This document shows, one piece after another, positions 56,782 through 64,000 of a stretch of 64,000 bases of DNA. Every line of letters begins with the position of its first letter. Position 1 is the stretch's first letter. The notes beneath the pieces are model-generated. The model ran no database searches. It had not been told where the DNA came from and saw nothing but the letters and a program-made list of their open reading frames with translations. The stretch is taken from contig NZ_JACSYA010000012.1 in NCBI RefSeq assembly GCF_029870285.1, positions 1 to 64,000 of the forward strand. Reading direction: 5' to 3'. The translations under genes and the position numbers were made by a program. The DNA comes from Delftia sp. PS-11. Its GTDB lineage: Bacteria > Pseudomonadota > Gammaproteobacteria > Burkholderiales > Burkholderiaceae_C.

Positions 56782-57836
56782 GCGAAGCGCAAGCCGCCCA
56801 TACCGCTGCCGAAGCCGCTGCCCCCTGGATTGCTGCGCAGCGCACCCGGCTGCTGGCCCAGCGCGGCCATGCCTGGCTGCTGCAAGGGCCTTCGGGCCTG
56901 GGCCAGTATGCCCTGGCCCTGTCGCTGGTGCGTGCCTGGCTGTGCGACTCGCCCTCGGCGCAGGGCGCTTGCGGGCACTGCGGCAGCTGCCATGCCATCG
57001 ATGTGCGTGCCCATGCCGATCTGTGCGTGCTCATGCCCGAAGTCCAGATGATGGCGCTGGGCTGGCCCTTGCCGGAAAAGGCCCAGGCCGAAATCGATGA
57101 CAAAAAGCGCAAGCCCAGCCGCGAAATCCGTGTCGAGGCCATGCGCGATGCGGTGGAGTTCTGCCAGCGCACCAGCGCGCGCGGCCGTGGCAAGGCCGTG
57201 CTGGTCTATCCGGCCGAGCAGATGAACGCCATCACAGCCAATGCGCTGCTCAAAACCCTGGAAGAGCCGCCGGGCGATGCGCGTTTTGTGCTGGCCAGCG
57301 AAGCGGCGCACCAGCTGCTGCCCACCATCCGCAGCCGCTGCCTGACCCACACCATGGCCTGGCCCTCGCAGGAGCAGGCGCTGCAATGGCTGCAGTCGCA
57401 AGGCATGGCGCAGGACGCTGCTGCCGTGGCGCTGCGCGCAGCGGGCGGGCGTCCTGGCGATGCGCTGGCCATGGCCGGCACGGCAGGCGCCGCTGATGCC
57501 ATGGTCGCCTGGCCGCAGCTGCCGCGCGCGCTGGCCAAGGGAGATGTGGCCGCACTGGCGGCCTATGCGCCGCCCGATGCGGTGGCCGTGCTGCAAAAGA
57601 TCTGCCATGACCTGATGGCCCTGGCCTGCGGCGGTGCGCCGCGCTATTTCACGGCGGCCGACCTGCCATCCAGGCCCTTGTCCATGCCGTTGCTGGCCCG
57701 CTGGTCGCGCGATCTGGCCCAGGCCGCGCGCACGGCAGACCACCCCTTCAATGCCGGCCTGATGACCGAGGCGCTGGTGGCCGAGGCCCGGCGCGTGCTG
57801 CAGTCCGGCAAGGCAGCGCGTGCGCGCAAGAGCTGA
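56778..57836 (+). CDS. holB: DNA polymerase III subunit delta'
   Basis: A 352-residue clamp-loader subunit. The P-loop equivalent is degenerate ('[14 protein letters not shown]'), as expected for delta' which does not hydrolyse ATP. A zinc module '[18 protein letters not shown]' is present, then '[14 protein letters not shown]' and 'TIRSRC' (SRC motif). It helps load the beta clamp. It follows tmk as in many proteobacteria. Confidence 0.95.
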   Translation: MSEAQAAHTAAEAAAPWIAAQRTRLLAQRGHAWLLQGPSGLGQYALALSLVRAWLCDSPSAQGACGHCGSCHAIDVRAHADLCVLMPEVQMMALGWPLPEKAQAEIDDKKRKPSREIRVEAMRDAVEFCQRTSARGRGKAVLVYPAEQMNAITANALLKTLEEPPGDARFVLASEAAHQLLPTIRSRCLTHTMAWPSQEQALQWLQSQGMAQDAAAVALRAAGGRPGDALAMAGTAGAADAMVAWPQLPRALAKGDVAALAAYAPPDAVAVLQKICHDLMALACGGAPRYFTAADLPSRPLSMPLLARWSRDLAQAARTADHPFNAGLMTEALVAEARRVLQSGKAARARKS

Positions 57837-57934
57837 ACACGCCCGTGCGGCTTTTTCGCGCGCCGGGCAGCCAGCCTGTTAATCTACGGGTCCGGGCATC
57901 CTTTCGGACGCCGATCCACCGTCTGCCAACTGCC

Positions 57935-58294
57935 ATGAGCACACCACCCACTACCCCCCGCCCCAGCGTGATGCAGCTGGCGATCAAGGAAAAGGCCGCG
58001 CTGTATGCGGCCTACATCCCCTTGTTCGCGGAAGGCGGGGTCTTCGTGCCCACCCAGCGCGAATACCGGCTGGGCGATGATGTCTACGTGCTGCTGACCC
58101 TGCCCGACGAGCCCCAGCGCTACCCTGTGGCGGGCCGCGTGGCCTGGGTCACGCCGGCGCGCGCGCCGGGCAACCGCACGCAGGGCATCGGCATCCGTTT
58201 TCCCAAGGACGAGAAATCGTCACAGCTCAAGGCCAAGATCGAAAACATCCTGGGTCCGGCCCTGGCCTCCGAAAAAGCGACCCAGACGATTTGA
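57935..58294 (+). CDS. PilZ-domain protein
   Basis: A 119-residue type IV pilus assembly PilZ-like protein. 'FVPTQREYRLGDDVYVLLTL' and 'VAGRVAWVTPARAPGNRTQG' follow the usual core. The canonical RxxxR and D/NxSxxG residues that bind cyclic di-GMP are not both evident, as in the classical PilZ protein that binds PilB and FimX. It lies between holB and tatD, a conserved position. A hairpin terminator candidate follows at 58329-58370. Confidence 0.88.
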   Translation: MSTPPTTPRPSVMQLAIKEKAALYAAYIPLFAEGGVFVPTQREYRLGDDVYVLLTLPDEPQRYPVAGRVAWVTPARAPGNRTQGIGIRFPKDEKSSQLKAKIENILGPALASEKATQTI

Positions 58295-58328
58295 CACCGG
58301 CGCGCCACATCGGGGCGCCCGGGCTGCC

Positions 58329-58370
58329 AGCCATGCCGACGGGCAGCGCAACTGCCGGGTCGGCATGGCT
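58329..58370 (+). terminator. Candidate terminator/attenuator between pilZ and tatD
   Basis: AGCCATGCCGAC (58329-58340) pairs perfectly with GTCGGCATGGCT (58359-58370), with an inner GGCAG/CTGCC stem and a CGCAA loop, followed by GTTTCTG. The stem is long but the T-run is short. It would separate holB-pilZ from tatD. Confidence 0.45.
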
Positions 58371-58391
58371 GTTTCTGAACCACGAGATTCC

Positions 58392-59198
58392 ATGTTCACC
58401 GACTCCCACTGCCATCTGAATTTTCCCGAACTGCAAAGCCGGCTGCCCGAGATCCGCGAAGCCATGGCCGCAGCGCGCGTCACCCGGGCGCTGTGCATCT
58501 GCACGACCATGGAGGAGTTCGGCGATGTGCACGGCCTGGCCCTGCGCCACGACAACTTCTGGGCCACGGTGGGCGTGCATCCGGATACCGAGCACATGAC
58601 CGAGCCCGGCGTGGCCGATCTGGTCGAGCGTGCATCCTTGCCGCGTGTCGTGGCCATCGGTGAAACCGGGCTCGATTACTACGGCATGGAAGACCGCAAG
58701 GGCGGACGCAGCATTGCCGATCTGGAATGGCAGCGCGAGCGCTTTCGGGTGCACATCCGCGCTGCGCGCCAAACCGGCAAGCCGCTGGTCATCCATACCC
58801 GCAGTGCATCGGATGACACCCTGGCGATTCTGCGCGAAGAGGGCGAGGACGGATCGTCCGGCCAGGCTGGCGGCGTTTTTCACTGCTTCACCGAGACCAT
58901 GGAGGTCGCACGCGCAGCGCTGGACCTGGGCTACTACATCTCCATGTCGGGCATCATCACCTTCAAGAGCGCCCAGCAGCTGCGCGATGTCGCGGCTTTT
59001 GTGCCCCTGGACCGTCTGCTGATCGAGACAGACAGCCCTTATCTGGCGCCTGTGCCTTACCGGGGAAAAACCAACAACCCTTCCTATGTGCCCTATGTGG
59101 CCCAGCAGATTGCGCAGGTGCGCGGCATGGCCGTCGAGGAAATCGCCCAGGCGACCAGCGCCAACTTCGACCAGCTGTTCAAGGGGGTCTGCGCATGA
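58392..59198 (+). CDS. tatD: TatD-family metal-dependent DNase
   Basis: A 268-residue TIM-barrel hydrolase. Metal ligands are in 'DSHCHLNF', 'AIGETGLDYY', 'VIHTRSA', 'VFHCFTET' and 'LIETDSPYLAP'. It acts as a magnesium-dependent 3'-5' exonuclease in its relatives. It is followed by an ankyrin gene with a four-base overlap. Confidence 0.94.
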   Translation: MFTDSHCHLNFPELQSRLPEIREAMAAARVTRALCICTTMEEFGDVHGLALRHDNFWATVGVHPDTEHMTEPGVADLVERASLPRVVAIGETGLDYYGMEDRKGGRSIADLEWQRERFRVHIRAARQTGKPLVIHTRSASDDTLAILREEGEDGSSGQAGGVFHCFTETMEVARAALDLGYYISMSGIITFKSAQQLRDVAAFVPLDRLLIETDSPYLAPVPYRGKTNNPSYVPYVAQQIAQVRGMAVEEIAQATSANFDQLFKGVCA

Positions 59199-59908
59199 CG
59201 GCCATGGCGCGCGCACGCCGGCAGTGGCTGGCGCGCACCGGCCGGATGCTGCTGGCCGCTGGCGCGGTATCGGTGGCCGGCATGGCGCACGCGGGCAAGT
59301 ACGAAGACTATGTGCGCGCCCTCATCAGCGACAACGAAAGCGTCATGATCAATCTGATCTTCCGGGGCTTCGATCCGAACACCCGCGATGAGCGGGGGCG
59401 GCCCGGCCTCGTGGCTGCGCTGCACCAGGGCTCGCTCGGCGTATTCGACGTACTGCTCAAGTCGCCGGGCATCCGCATCAATGAGGCCTCGCGGCAGGGC
59501 GAGACGCCGCTGATGATGGCGTGCATCAAGGGACATCTGGCCCTGGCCAGGGAGCTGATCCGCCGTGGCGCCGATGTCAACCGCGAGGGCTGGGCGCCGC
59601 TGCACTACGCGGCCTCGGCCGACACGCCACAGACGCTGGACATTGTCAGGCTGCTGCTGGAGCAGCATGCTTTCATCGACGCCGGCTCACCCAATGGCAC
59701 CACGCCGCTGATGCTGGCGGCCCAATACAGCAGCGAGTCCGTGGTGGATCTTCTGCTCCAGGAAGGGGCCGACCCCTTGCTGCGCAACCAGCGCGGCTTC
59801 ACAGCGGCCGACTTCGCGCGCCAGGCGGACCGGCAGTATCTGGTGGGCCGGCTGTCCAAGCCGCTCAAAACCGACCGCGCCCCGGCGGCGCCGCGCGGCA
59901 GCTGGTAG
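59195..59908 (+). CDS. Ankyrin-repeat protein with signal peptide
   Basis: A 237-residue protein. A signal sequence ends near 'GMAHA', then at least four ankyrin repeats ('RGRPGLVAALHQGSLGVFDV', 'QGETPLMMACIKGHLALARE', 'GWAPLHYAASADTPQTLDIV', 'NGTTPLMLAAQYSSESVVDL'). It should be periplasmic and mediate protein contacts. Its start overlaps tatD by four bases, so it is translationally coupled. Confidence 0.9.
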   Translation: MTAMARARRQWLARTGRMLLAAGAVSVAGMAHAGKYEDYVRALISDNESVMINLIFRGFDPNTRDERGRPGLVAALHQGSLGVFDVLLKSPGIRINEASRQGETPLMMACIKGHLALARELIRRGADVNREGWAPLHYAASADTPQTLDIVRLLLEQHAFIDAGSPNGTTPLMLAAQYSSESVVDLLLQEGADPLLRNQRGFTAADFARQADRQYLVGRLSKPLKTDRAPAAPRGSW

Positions 59909-59926
59909 GCTCGGACAGCAGGCGAG

Positions 59927-59948
59927 CGGCCGCTATGGCCTGCGGCCG
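59927..59948. terminator. Hairpin between convergent ankyrin and msbA genes
   Basis: CGGCCGC and GCGGCCG pair across an eight-base loop, between stop codons at 59908 and 59957. It could serve both strands, although no T-run is present. Confidence 0.35.
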
Positions 59949-59956
59949 GGGCGCTG

Positions 59957-61747
59957 TCATTTCTGCGCGTGCAGCCGCGCATACAGTCCGTCACGGGCCA
60001 GCAGCTGGGCATGCGTGCCCTGCTCGGCAACGCGTCCGCGCTCCATCACGACCACCCGGTCCGCATGTTCGATGGTGGACAGGCGATGGGCAATGACCAG
60101 CGTCGTGCGGCCCTGCATCAGCCGCGCCAGCGCTTCCTGCACCAGACGTTCGGACTCGTTGTCCAGCGCCGACGTGGCTTCGTCCAGGATCAGGATGGGC
60201 GCATCCTTGTAAAGCGCGCGCGCAATGGCCAGGCGCTGGCGCTGACCGCCCGACAGCTGGCTCGCGTTATGGCCCACCATGGTGCGCAGTCCTTCCGGCA
60301 GGGAACGCACATGGGCCCCCAGATTGGCGGCATCGAGGGCCGCCCACAGACGTGCTTCATCCTCTTGCCCGCCCAGAGCCACATTGGCGGCGATGCTGTC
60401 GTTGAACATCACCACATCCTGGCTGACCATGGCGAACTGCCGGCGCAGCGCAGCCAGATCCCAGTCTGCCAGCGGTATGCCATCGAGCATCAGTTGCCCG
60501 CCCGAGGGTGACAGAAACCGTGGTAGCAGATTGACCAGCGTCGTTTTGCCCGCCCCAGAAGGGCCCACCAGCGCCACGACTTCGCCGGGCCGCACGGTCA
60601 GGTCCACATGCGACAGTGCCGGTGCGGCATCCTCGCCGAACTGCACCGACACATCGCGCAGCTCGATGGCACCATGTGCCTTGCCCGGCGCCAGCGTGCC
60701 GCCAGTCTCATCGCCCGAGCCTTCCAGCAGATGCAGGCCACGCTCCAGCGCGGCTACGCCGCGCGTGATCGGATTGGCCACATCGGCCAGCCGGCGGATA
60801 GGGGCAATCAGCATCAGCATGGCCGTGATGAAGGCCGCAAAACTGCCCACCGTGACAGCCTGGACATTCGCCGCAGCGGCCCCTGTGCCACGGCTTTGCC
60901 ACAGCGCGATGCAGATCACGGTTGACAGCGCAGCAGCGGCCAGCAACTGCGTCAGCGGTGTCATCGCCGCCGAAGCAATGGTGGCCTTGATAGCCAGATG
61001 GCGCAGCCGGCCGCTCAGGCCGCTGAAGCGCGCCTGCTGCCCCTCTTGTGCGCCATGCAGCCGCACCATGCGGTGGGCCAGCACGTTCTCTTCCACAACA
61101 TAGGCCAACGCGTCCGTGGCCTCCTGGCTGGATTTGGTGATGCGGTACAGGCGCCGCGACAGCGTCTTCATGATCCAGGCCACGCCCGGCACCACGGCGG
61201 CCACGACCAGGGTCAGCTGCCAGTTCAGGTACAGCAGATAGCCGAGCAGCGCGACCAGCGTGAAGCCATCGCGAGAAATGCCCAGCATGGCCTGCACCAG
61301 CAGCGTGGAGCCGGTCTGCACTTCATAGACCACCGTGTTGGACAGCGCGGATGCCGACTGGCGCGAAAACAGCGCCATGTCTGCGGCCAGCAGCCGCTCG
61401 AACAGCCTGCGGCGCAGTGCCAGCATGCCCTCGTTGGCGATGCGCGCCAGCGCGTACTGGCCGGCAAACTGCGCAAGGCCCCGGATAATGAACACGCCCA
61501 TGATGGCCAGTGGCACCGACCACAGCGGCAGCGTTCCATCAGTGAAGCCATTGTCGAGCAACGGCTGCAGCAGTGCGGGAATCAGCGGCTCTGTCACGGC
61601 GCCCACCAGCGTCGCCGCAACGGCCAGGGCCCAGGACAGCCGCTGCCCACCAAAAAAAGGGGAAAGACGTCTGATCCGCTGCGACAGCGTCAAGGACTTC
61701 ACGGAGTCTGCGGCAGCCTGCTGCTGCGAAGAGGATGGTTCTTGCAT
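59957..61747 (-). CDS. msbA: Lipid A export ATP-binding/permease protein MsbA
   Basis: A 596-residue half-transporter: six membrane helices (residues about 30-330) and an ATPase domain with Walker A '[13 protein letters not shown]', signature 'LSGGQRQRLAIARALYKDA' and Walker B 'ILILDEATSALD'. It flips lipid A core across the inner membrane. A 157-bp gap separates it from the divergent tolB. Confidence 0.93.
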   Translation of the reverse strand: MQEPSSSQQQAAADSVKSLTLSQRIRRLSPFFGGQRLSWALAVAATLVGAVTEPLIPALLQPLLDNGFTDGTLPLWSVPLAIMGVFIIRGLAQFAGQYALARIANEGMLALRRRLFERLLAADMALFSRQSASALSNTVVYEVQTGSTLLVQAMLGISRDGFTLVALLGYLLYLNWQLTLVVAAVVPGVAWIMKTLSRRLYRITKSSQEATDALAYVVEENVLAHRMVRLHGAQEGQQARFSGLSGRLRHLAIKATIASAAMTPLTQLLAAAALSTVICIALWQSRGTGAAAANVQAVTVGSFAAFITAMLMLIAPIRRLADVANPITRGVAALERGLHLLEGSGDETGGTLAPGKAHGAIELRDVSVQFGEDAAPALSHVDLTVRPGEVVALVGPSGAGKTTLVNLLPRFLSPSGGQLMLDGIPLADWDLAALRRQFAMVSQDVVMFNDSIAANVALGGQEDEARLWAALDAANLGAHVRSLPEGLRTMVGHNASQLSGGQRQRLAIARALYKDAPILILDEATSALDNESERLVQEALARLMQGRTTLVIAHRLSTIEHADRVVVMERGRVAEQGTHAQLLARDGLYARLHAQK

Positions 61748-61904
61748 GAGGCGCGGATTTTAAGGCGCCATGCCACGCTGCGCATACGCCCGCCAAAACG
61801 GCGCTGACAGACCCTACAGCGCACGTTCTTACATTGTGAAGCAGCCAGTGTGTGTAACATTCGCTCTTGTGCTTGTACCGGGGTCTTCCCGTAGATATTG
61901 ATGG
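61748..61904. promoter_or_regulatory. Divergent promoter region between msbA and tolB
   Basis: A 157-bp gap between divergent envelope genes. A TTACA-N18-TGTAA inverted repeat around 61827-61857 overlaps possible promoter sequence for tolB. I could not define a confident -35/-10 pair. The gap carries no gene. Confidence 0.35.
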
Positions 61905-63230
61905 ATGCCAATGACTATTGACCGACTCCCCTCGTCCTTTTCCCCGGCGGCGGTGCCGCGTCCCTCGCGCCGCAGCCTGCTGGCCGCGCTCGCATCCACC
62001 CCTGCGCTGCCTGCACTGGCCCAGTTCCGTGTGGAAGTGACCGGCGTAGGTCTGACGCAATTGCCGATTGCCATTGCATCTTTCAAAGGCGAGGGCCAGG
62101 CGCCCGAGAAGATTGCGGCCATCATCCAGGCCGATCTGGAGCGCAGCGGCCAGTTCCGTGCTGTCGATACGGCGGGCGCCCAACTGGACGAAACCTCACG
62201 CCCTGACCTGGCCATGTGGCGCCAGAAAAGTGCGGATTCGCTGGCCGTGGGCAGCATCTCACGCCTTGCCGATGGCCGCTATGACGTGCGCTTTCGCCTC
62301 TGGGATGTGGTCAAGGGCCAGGATCTGGGTGGCCAGGGCTTTGCCGTCACCGCGGGCGATCTGCGCCTGGTGGCCCACCGCATCTCGGACTACATCTATG
62401 AAAAGCTCACGGGTGAGAAGGGCGTGTTTTCCACACGCATCGCCTACGTGACCAAGGCGGGCGCCAACTACCGCCTGTGGGTGGCGGACGCCGACGGAGA
62501 GAACGCCCAGTCCGCGCTGTCCAGCCCCGAACCCATCATCTCGCCGGCCTGGTCGCCCACGGGCACCCAACTGGCGTATGTGTCCTTCGAGTCGCGCAAG
62601 CCCGTCGTCTATGTGCACGAAGTGGCCAGCGGCCGCCGCCGTCTGGTGGCAAACTTTCGTGGTTCCAACAGCGCGCCTGCCTGGTCGCCGGATGGCAACA
62701 GCCTGGCTGTGACCCTGAGCCGCGACGGCGGCTCCCAACTGTACCTGATCAGCTCCCAGGGCGGCGAGCCCCGCCGCCTGATGCAAAGCAGCGGCATCGA
62801 TACCGAACCGAACTTTTCCAGCGACGGCCGATCCATCTACTTCGTCAGTGACCGCGGCGGAGCGCCGCAGATCTACAGGGTGTCTGCCTCTGGAGGCAAC
62901 GCAGAACGCGTGACCTTCTCCGGCAACTACAACATATCGCCCAGCGTCAGCCCTGACGGAAAGTGGCTGGCCTACATCTCGCGCGTGGGTGGCGGCTTCA
63001 AGCTGCATGTCATGGACCTGAGCACCGGCACAGCGAATGCCATCACCGACACGACGGCCGACGAAAGCCCGAGCTTCGCCCCCAACAGCCGCCTGATCGT
63101 CTATGCCACCTTGCAGCAGGGGCGGGAAGCCCTGATGACGACCACGCTGGACGGCAAGATCAAGGCCCGCCTGGCAGGACAGGGCGGAGACATCCGCGAG
63201 CCCGACTGGGGCCCGTTCCAGCGGCAGTGA
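61905..63230 (+). CDS. tolB: Tol-Pal system translocation protein TolB
   Basis: A 441-residue periplasmic beta-propeller. 'RRSLLAALASTPALPALAQ' is a signal with twin arginines, so export may use the Tat route. The TolB N-terminal domain ('LPIAIASFKGEGQAPEKIAA') and propeller repeats ('ISPAWSPTGTQLAYVSFES', 'PAWSPDGNSLAVTLSRDGG') are clear. It binds Pal and links the Tol complex to the outer membrane. It is followed by pal 65 bp downstream. The usual tolQRA genes are not upstream. Confidence 0.95.
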   Translation: MPMTIDRLPSSFSPAAVPRPSRRSLLAALASTPALPALAQFRVEVTGVGLTQLPIAIASFKGEGQAPEKIAAIIQADLERSGQFRAVDTAGAQLDETSRPDLAMWRQKSADSLAVGSISRLADGRYDVRFRLWDVVKGQDLGGQGFAVTAGDLRLVAHRISDYIYEKLTGEKGVFSTRIAYVTKAGANYRLWVADADGENAQSALSSPEPIISPAWSPTGTQLAYVSFESRKPVVYVHEVASGRRRLVANFRGSNSAPAWSPDGNSLAVTLSRDGGSQLYLISSQGGEPRRLMQSSGIDTEPNFSSDGRSIYFVSDRGGAPQIYRVSASGGNAERVTFSGNYNISPSVSPDGKWLAYISRVGGGFKLHVMDLSTGTANAITDTTADESPSFAPNSRLIVYATLQQGREALMTTTLDGKIKARLAGQGGDIREPDWGPFQRQ

Positions 63231-63295
63231 CATTCATCAGGCTTGTTTTTCAGTCAACTCAGTACGAAGTCCATCAGGACAAACGGAGCTTTTCT

Positions 63296-63835
63296 ATGAT
63301 CATCTTCAAACGACTTTCCCTGGCGATTGCCGTGGCCGCTCTGGTGGCCGGCTGCAGCTCGGGCGTCAAACTCGACGAAACCCCTGTCACTGACTCCAGT
63401 GCAGCAAGCACCGGCCAGGGCGGGGCAGGTTCTGGCGGCACCTCGCAAAGCGGTGTTTCGGGCGTGGACCTGAGCAGCTCCGCTGCTGACAAGGCAGGAC
63501 CCCAGGGCGTCAGCCGCATCGTCTACTTCGACTTCGACAGCTATGTCGTCAAGCCGGAAGCCCAGCCTCAGATCGAAGCCCATGCCCGCTTCCTGAAGGC
63601 ATCGCCTGCACGCAAGGTGCAGATCGAAGGCCATACCGACGAGCGCGGCGGCCGCGAGTACAACTTGGCTCTGGGTCAGAAACGTGCAGAGGCCGTGCGC
63701 CGCTCCCTGAGCCTGCTGGGTGTGAACGACGCACAGATGGAAGCCGTGAGCTATGGCAAGGAAAAGCCCGCTGCCGAAGGCCATGGCGAGGCTGCCTACG
63801 CCCAGAACCGCCGCGCTGAACTGTCCTACCGCTGA
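63296..63835 (+). CDS. pal: Peptidoglycan-associated lipoprotein Pal
   Basis: A 179-residue outer-membrane lipoprotein. 'ALVAGC' is the lipobox. The OmpA-like peptidoglycan-binding domain is present: 'YFDFDSYVVKPEAQPQIEAH', 'KVQIEGHTDERGGREYNLAL' and 'AYAQNRRAELSYR'. The linker is rich in Ser/Gly. It anchors the outer membrane to peptidoglycan. The last base of its TGA is the first of the cpoB start codon. Confidence 0.95.
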   Translation: MIIFKRLSLAIAVAALVAGCSSGVKLDETPVTDSSAASTGQGGAGSGGTSQSGVSGVDLSSSAADKAGPQGVSRIVYFDFDSYVVKPEAQPQIEAHARFLKASPARKVQIEGHTDERGGREYNLALGQKRAEAVRRSLSLLGVNDAQMEAVSYGKEKPAAEGHGEAAYAQNRRAELSYR

Positions 63836-64000
63836 TGAACATGTTGCGCTCCCCGATCCTGCACCGGACTGCGCTGCGCACGCTGCTCGCGGCTGGTTTG
63901 CTGACTGGCTATGCGTGCAGCGGACACGCTGCGCTGTTTGGCGATGACGAGGCGCGCCGCGCCATCCTTGAAATGCGCCAGCGCGTGGACAGCGTGCAGC
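63835..64000 (+). CDS. cpoB: Tol-Pal associated protein CpoB/YbgF (3' end outside window)
   Basis: The first 55 codons only. The signal peptide ('LAAGLLTGYACSGHA' cleaving before 'ALFGDDEARR') is followed by the coiled-coil start 'AILEMRQRVDSVQ', as in CpoB, which coordinates peptidoglycan synthesis with outer-membrane constriction. The ATG overlaps the pal stop by one base (TGATG), and tolB-pal-cpoB order is standard. Confidence 0.85.
   Translation, partial: MNMLRSPILHRTALRTLLAAGLLTGYACSGHAALFGDDEARRAILEMRQRVDSVQ

Noticed and set aside
61748..61904. tolQRA or another gene upstream of tolB
   Set aside because: Only 157 bp without a plausible frame separate tolB from msbA.

Overview
The window is GC-rich (mid-60s percent by eye) and reads as a chromosomal segment of a betaproteobacterium of the family Comamonadaceae, most likely Delftia or Comamonas. 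The grounds are gene content (lldP-lldR-lldD-dld, a PQQ/heme c alcohol dehydrogenase of the Comamonas type, a tolB-pal-cpoB block beside msbA) and codon use. I see no rRNA, tRNA, CRISPR array, complete insertion sequence or prophage. It is mostly core and catabolic chromosome, with small AT-rich or repeat-bearing patches.

Layout. 1-9.6 kb: the end of a large repeat/DUF4214 surface protein, a GNAT enzyme, a secreted orphan, a three-domain flavin/iron-sulfur reductase with a GST and a divergent LysR regulator, an AT-rich orphan membrane protein, a flavodoxin, then a PhnCDE-like ABC importer (7.2-10.5 kb) with a double permease. 10.5-16.5 kb: a complete lactate regulon (lldP, lldR, lldD, dld) behind a promoter framed by two LldR-type operators. 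16.5-19.9 kb: two decayed copies of an S41 peptidase gene flank a TorF-like porin gene; one copy carries a 122-bp mobile element whose empty site is preserved in the other. 19.9-27.3 kb: an alcohol oxidation module (aldehyde dehydrogenase, PQQ/heme c alcohol dehydrogenase, PqqU/YncD-like TonB receptor, divergent GAF-Fis regulator). 27.3-31 kb: an rRNA-type methyltransferase, an AT-rich LysE-family exporter, a small orphan and an O6-alkylguanine methyltransferase. 30.8-34.3 kb: two SDRs, a PaaI-type thioesterase and a CurA-like reductase. 34.3-42.8 kb: a polyglutamine DUF1566-like protein, a DHA2 MFS pump and a complete RND efflux operon. 42.9-47.6 kb: monooxygenase-like, DUF72, Tex and HDOD proteins. 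47.6-49.7 kb: a palindromic element and a very AT-rich two-gene unit that looks like a membrane toxin with its immunity protein. 49.7-54 kb: patatin, iron-type alcohol dehydrogenase, esterase and a thioesterase-GNAT fusion. 54-60 kb: ygfZ, then mltG-tmk-holB-pilZ-tatD-ankyrin. 60-64 kb: msbA, then tolB-pal-cpoB (cut by the window end).

Most notable: (i) the TonB receptor matches the PQQ receptor PqqU/YncD in its plug region and lies directly upstream of a PQQ-dependent dehydrogenase with no pqq biosynthesis genes in view, which suggests a cofactor-scavenging alcohol oxidation module; a 10-bp motif is shared about 100 bp upstream of both genes; (ii) the paralogue-resolved mobile element at 19.23 kb; (iii) a palindromic element at 47.57 kb that supplies the stop codons of both flanking genes; (iv) the candidate membrane toxin/immunity pair beside it.
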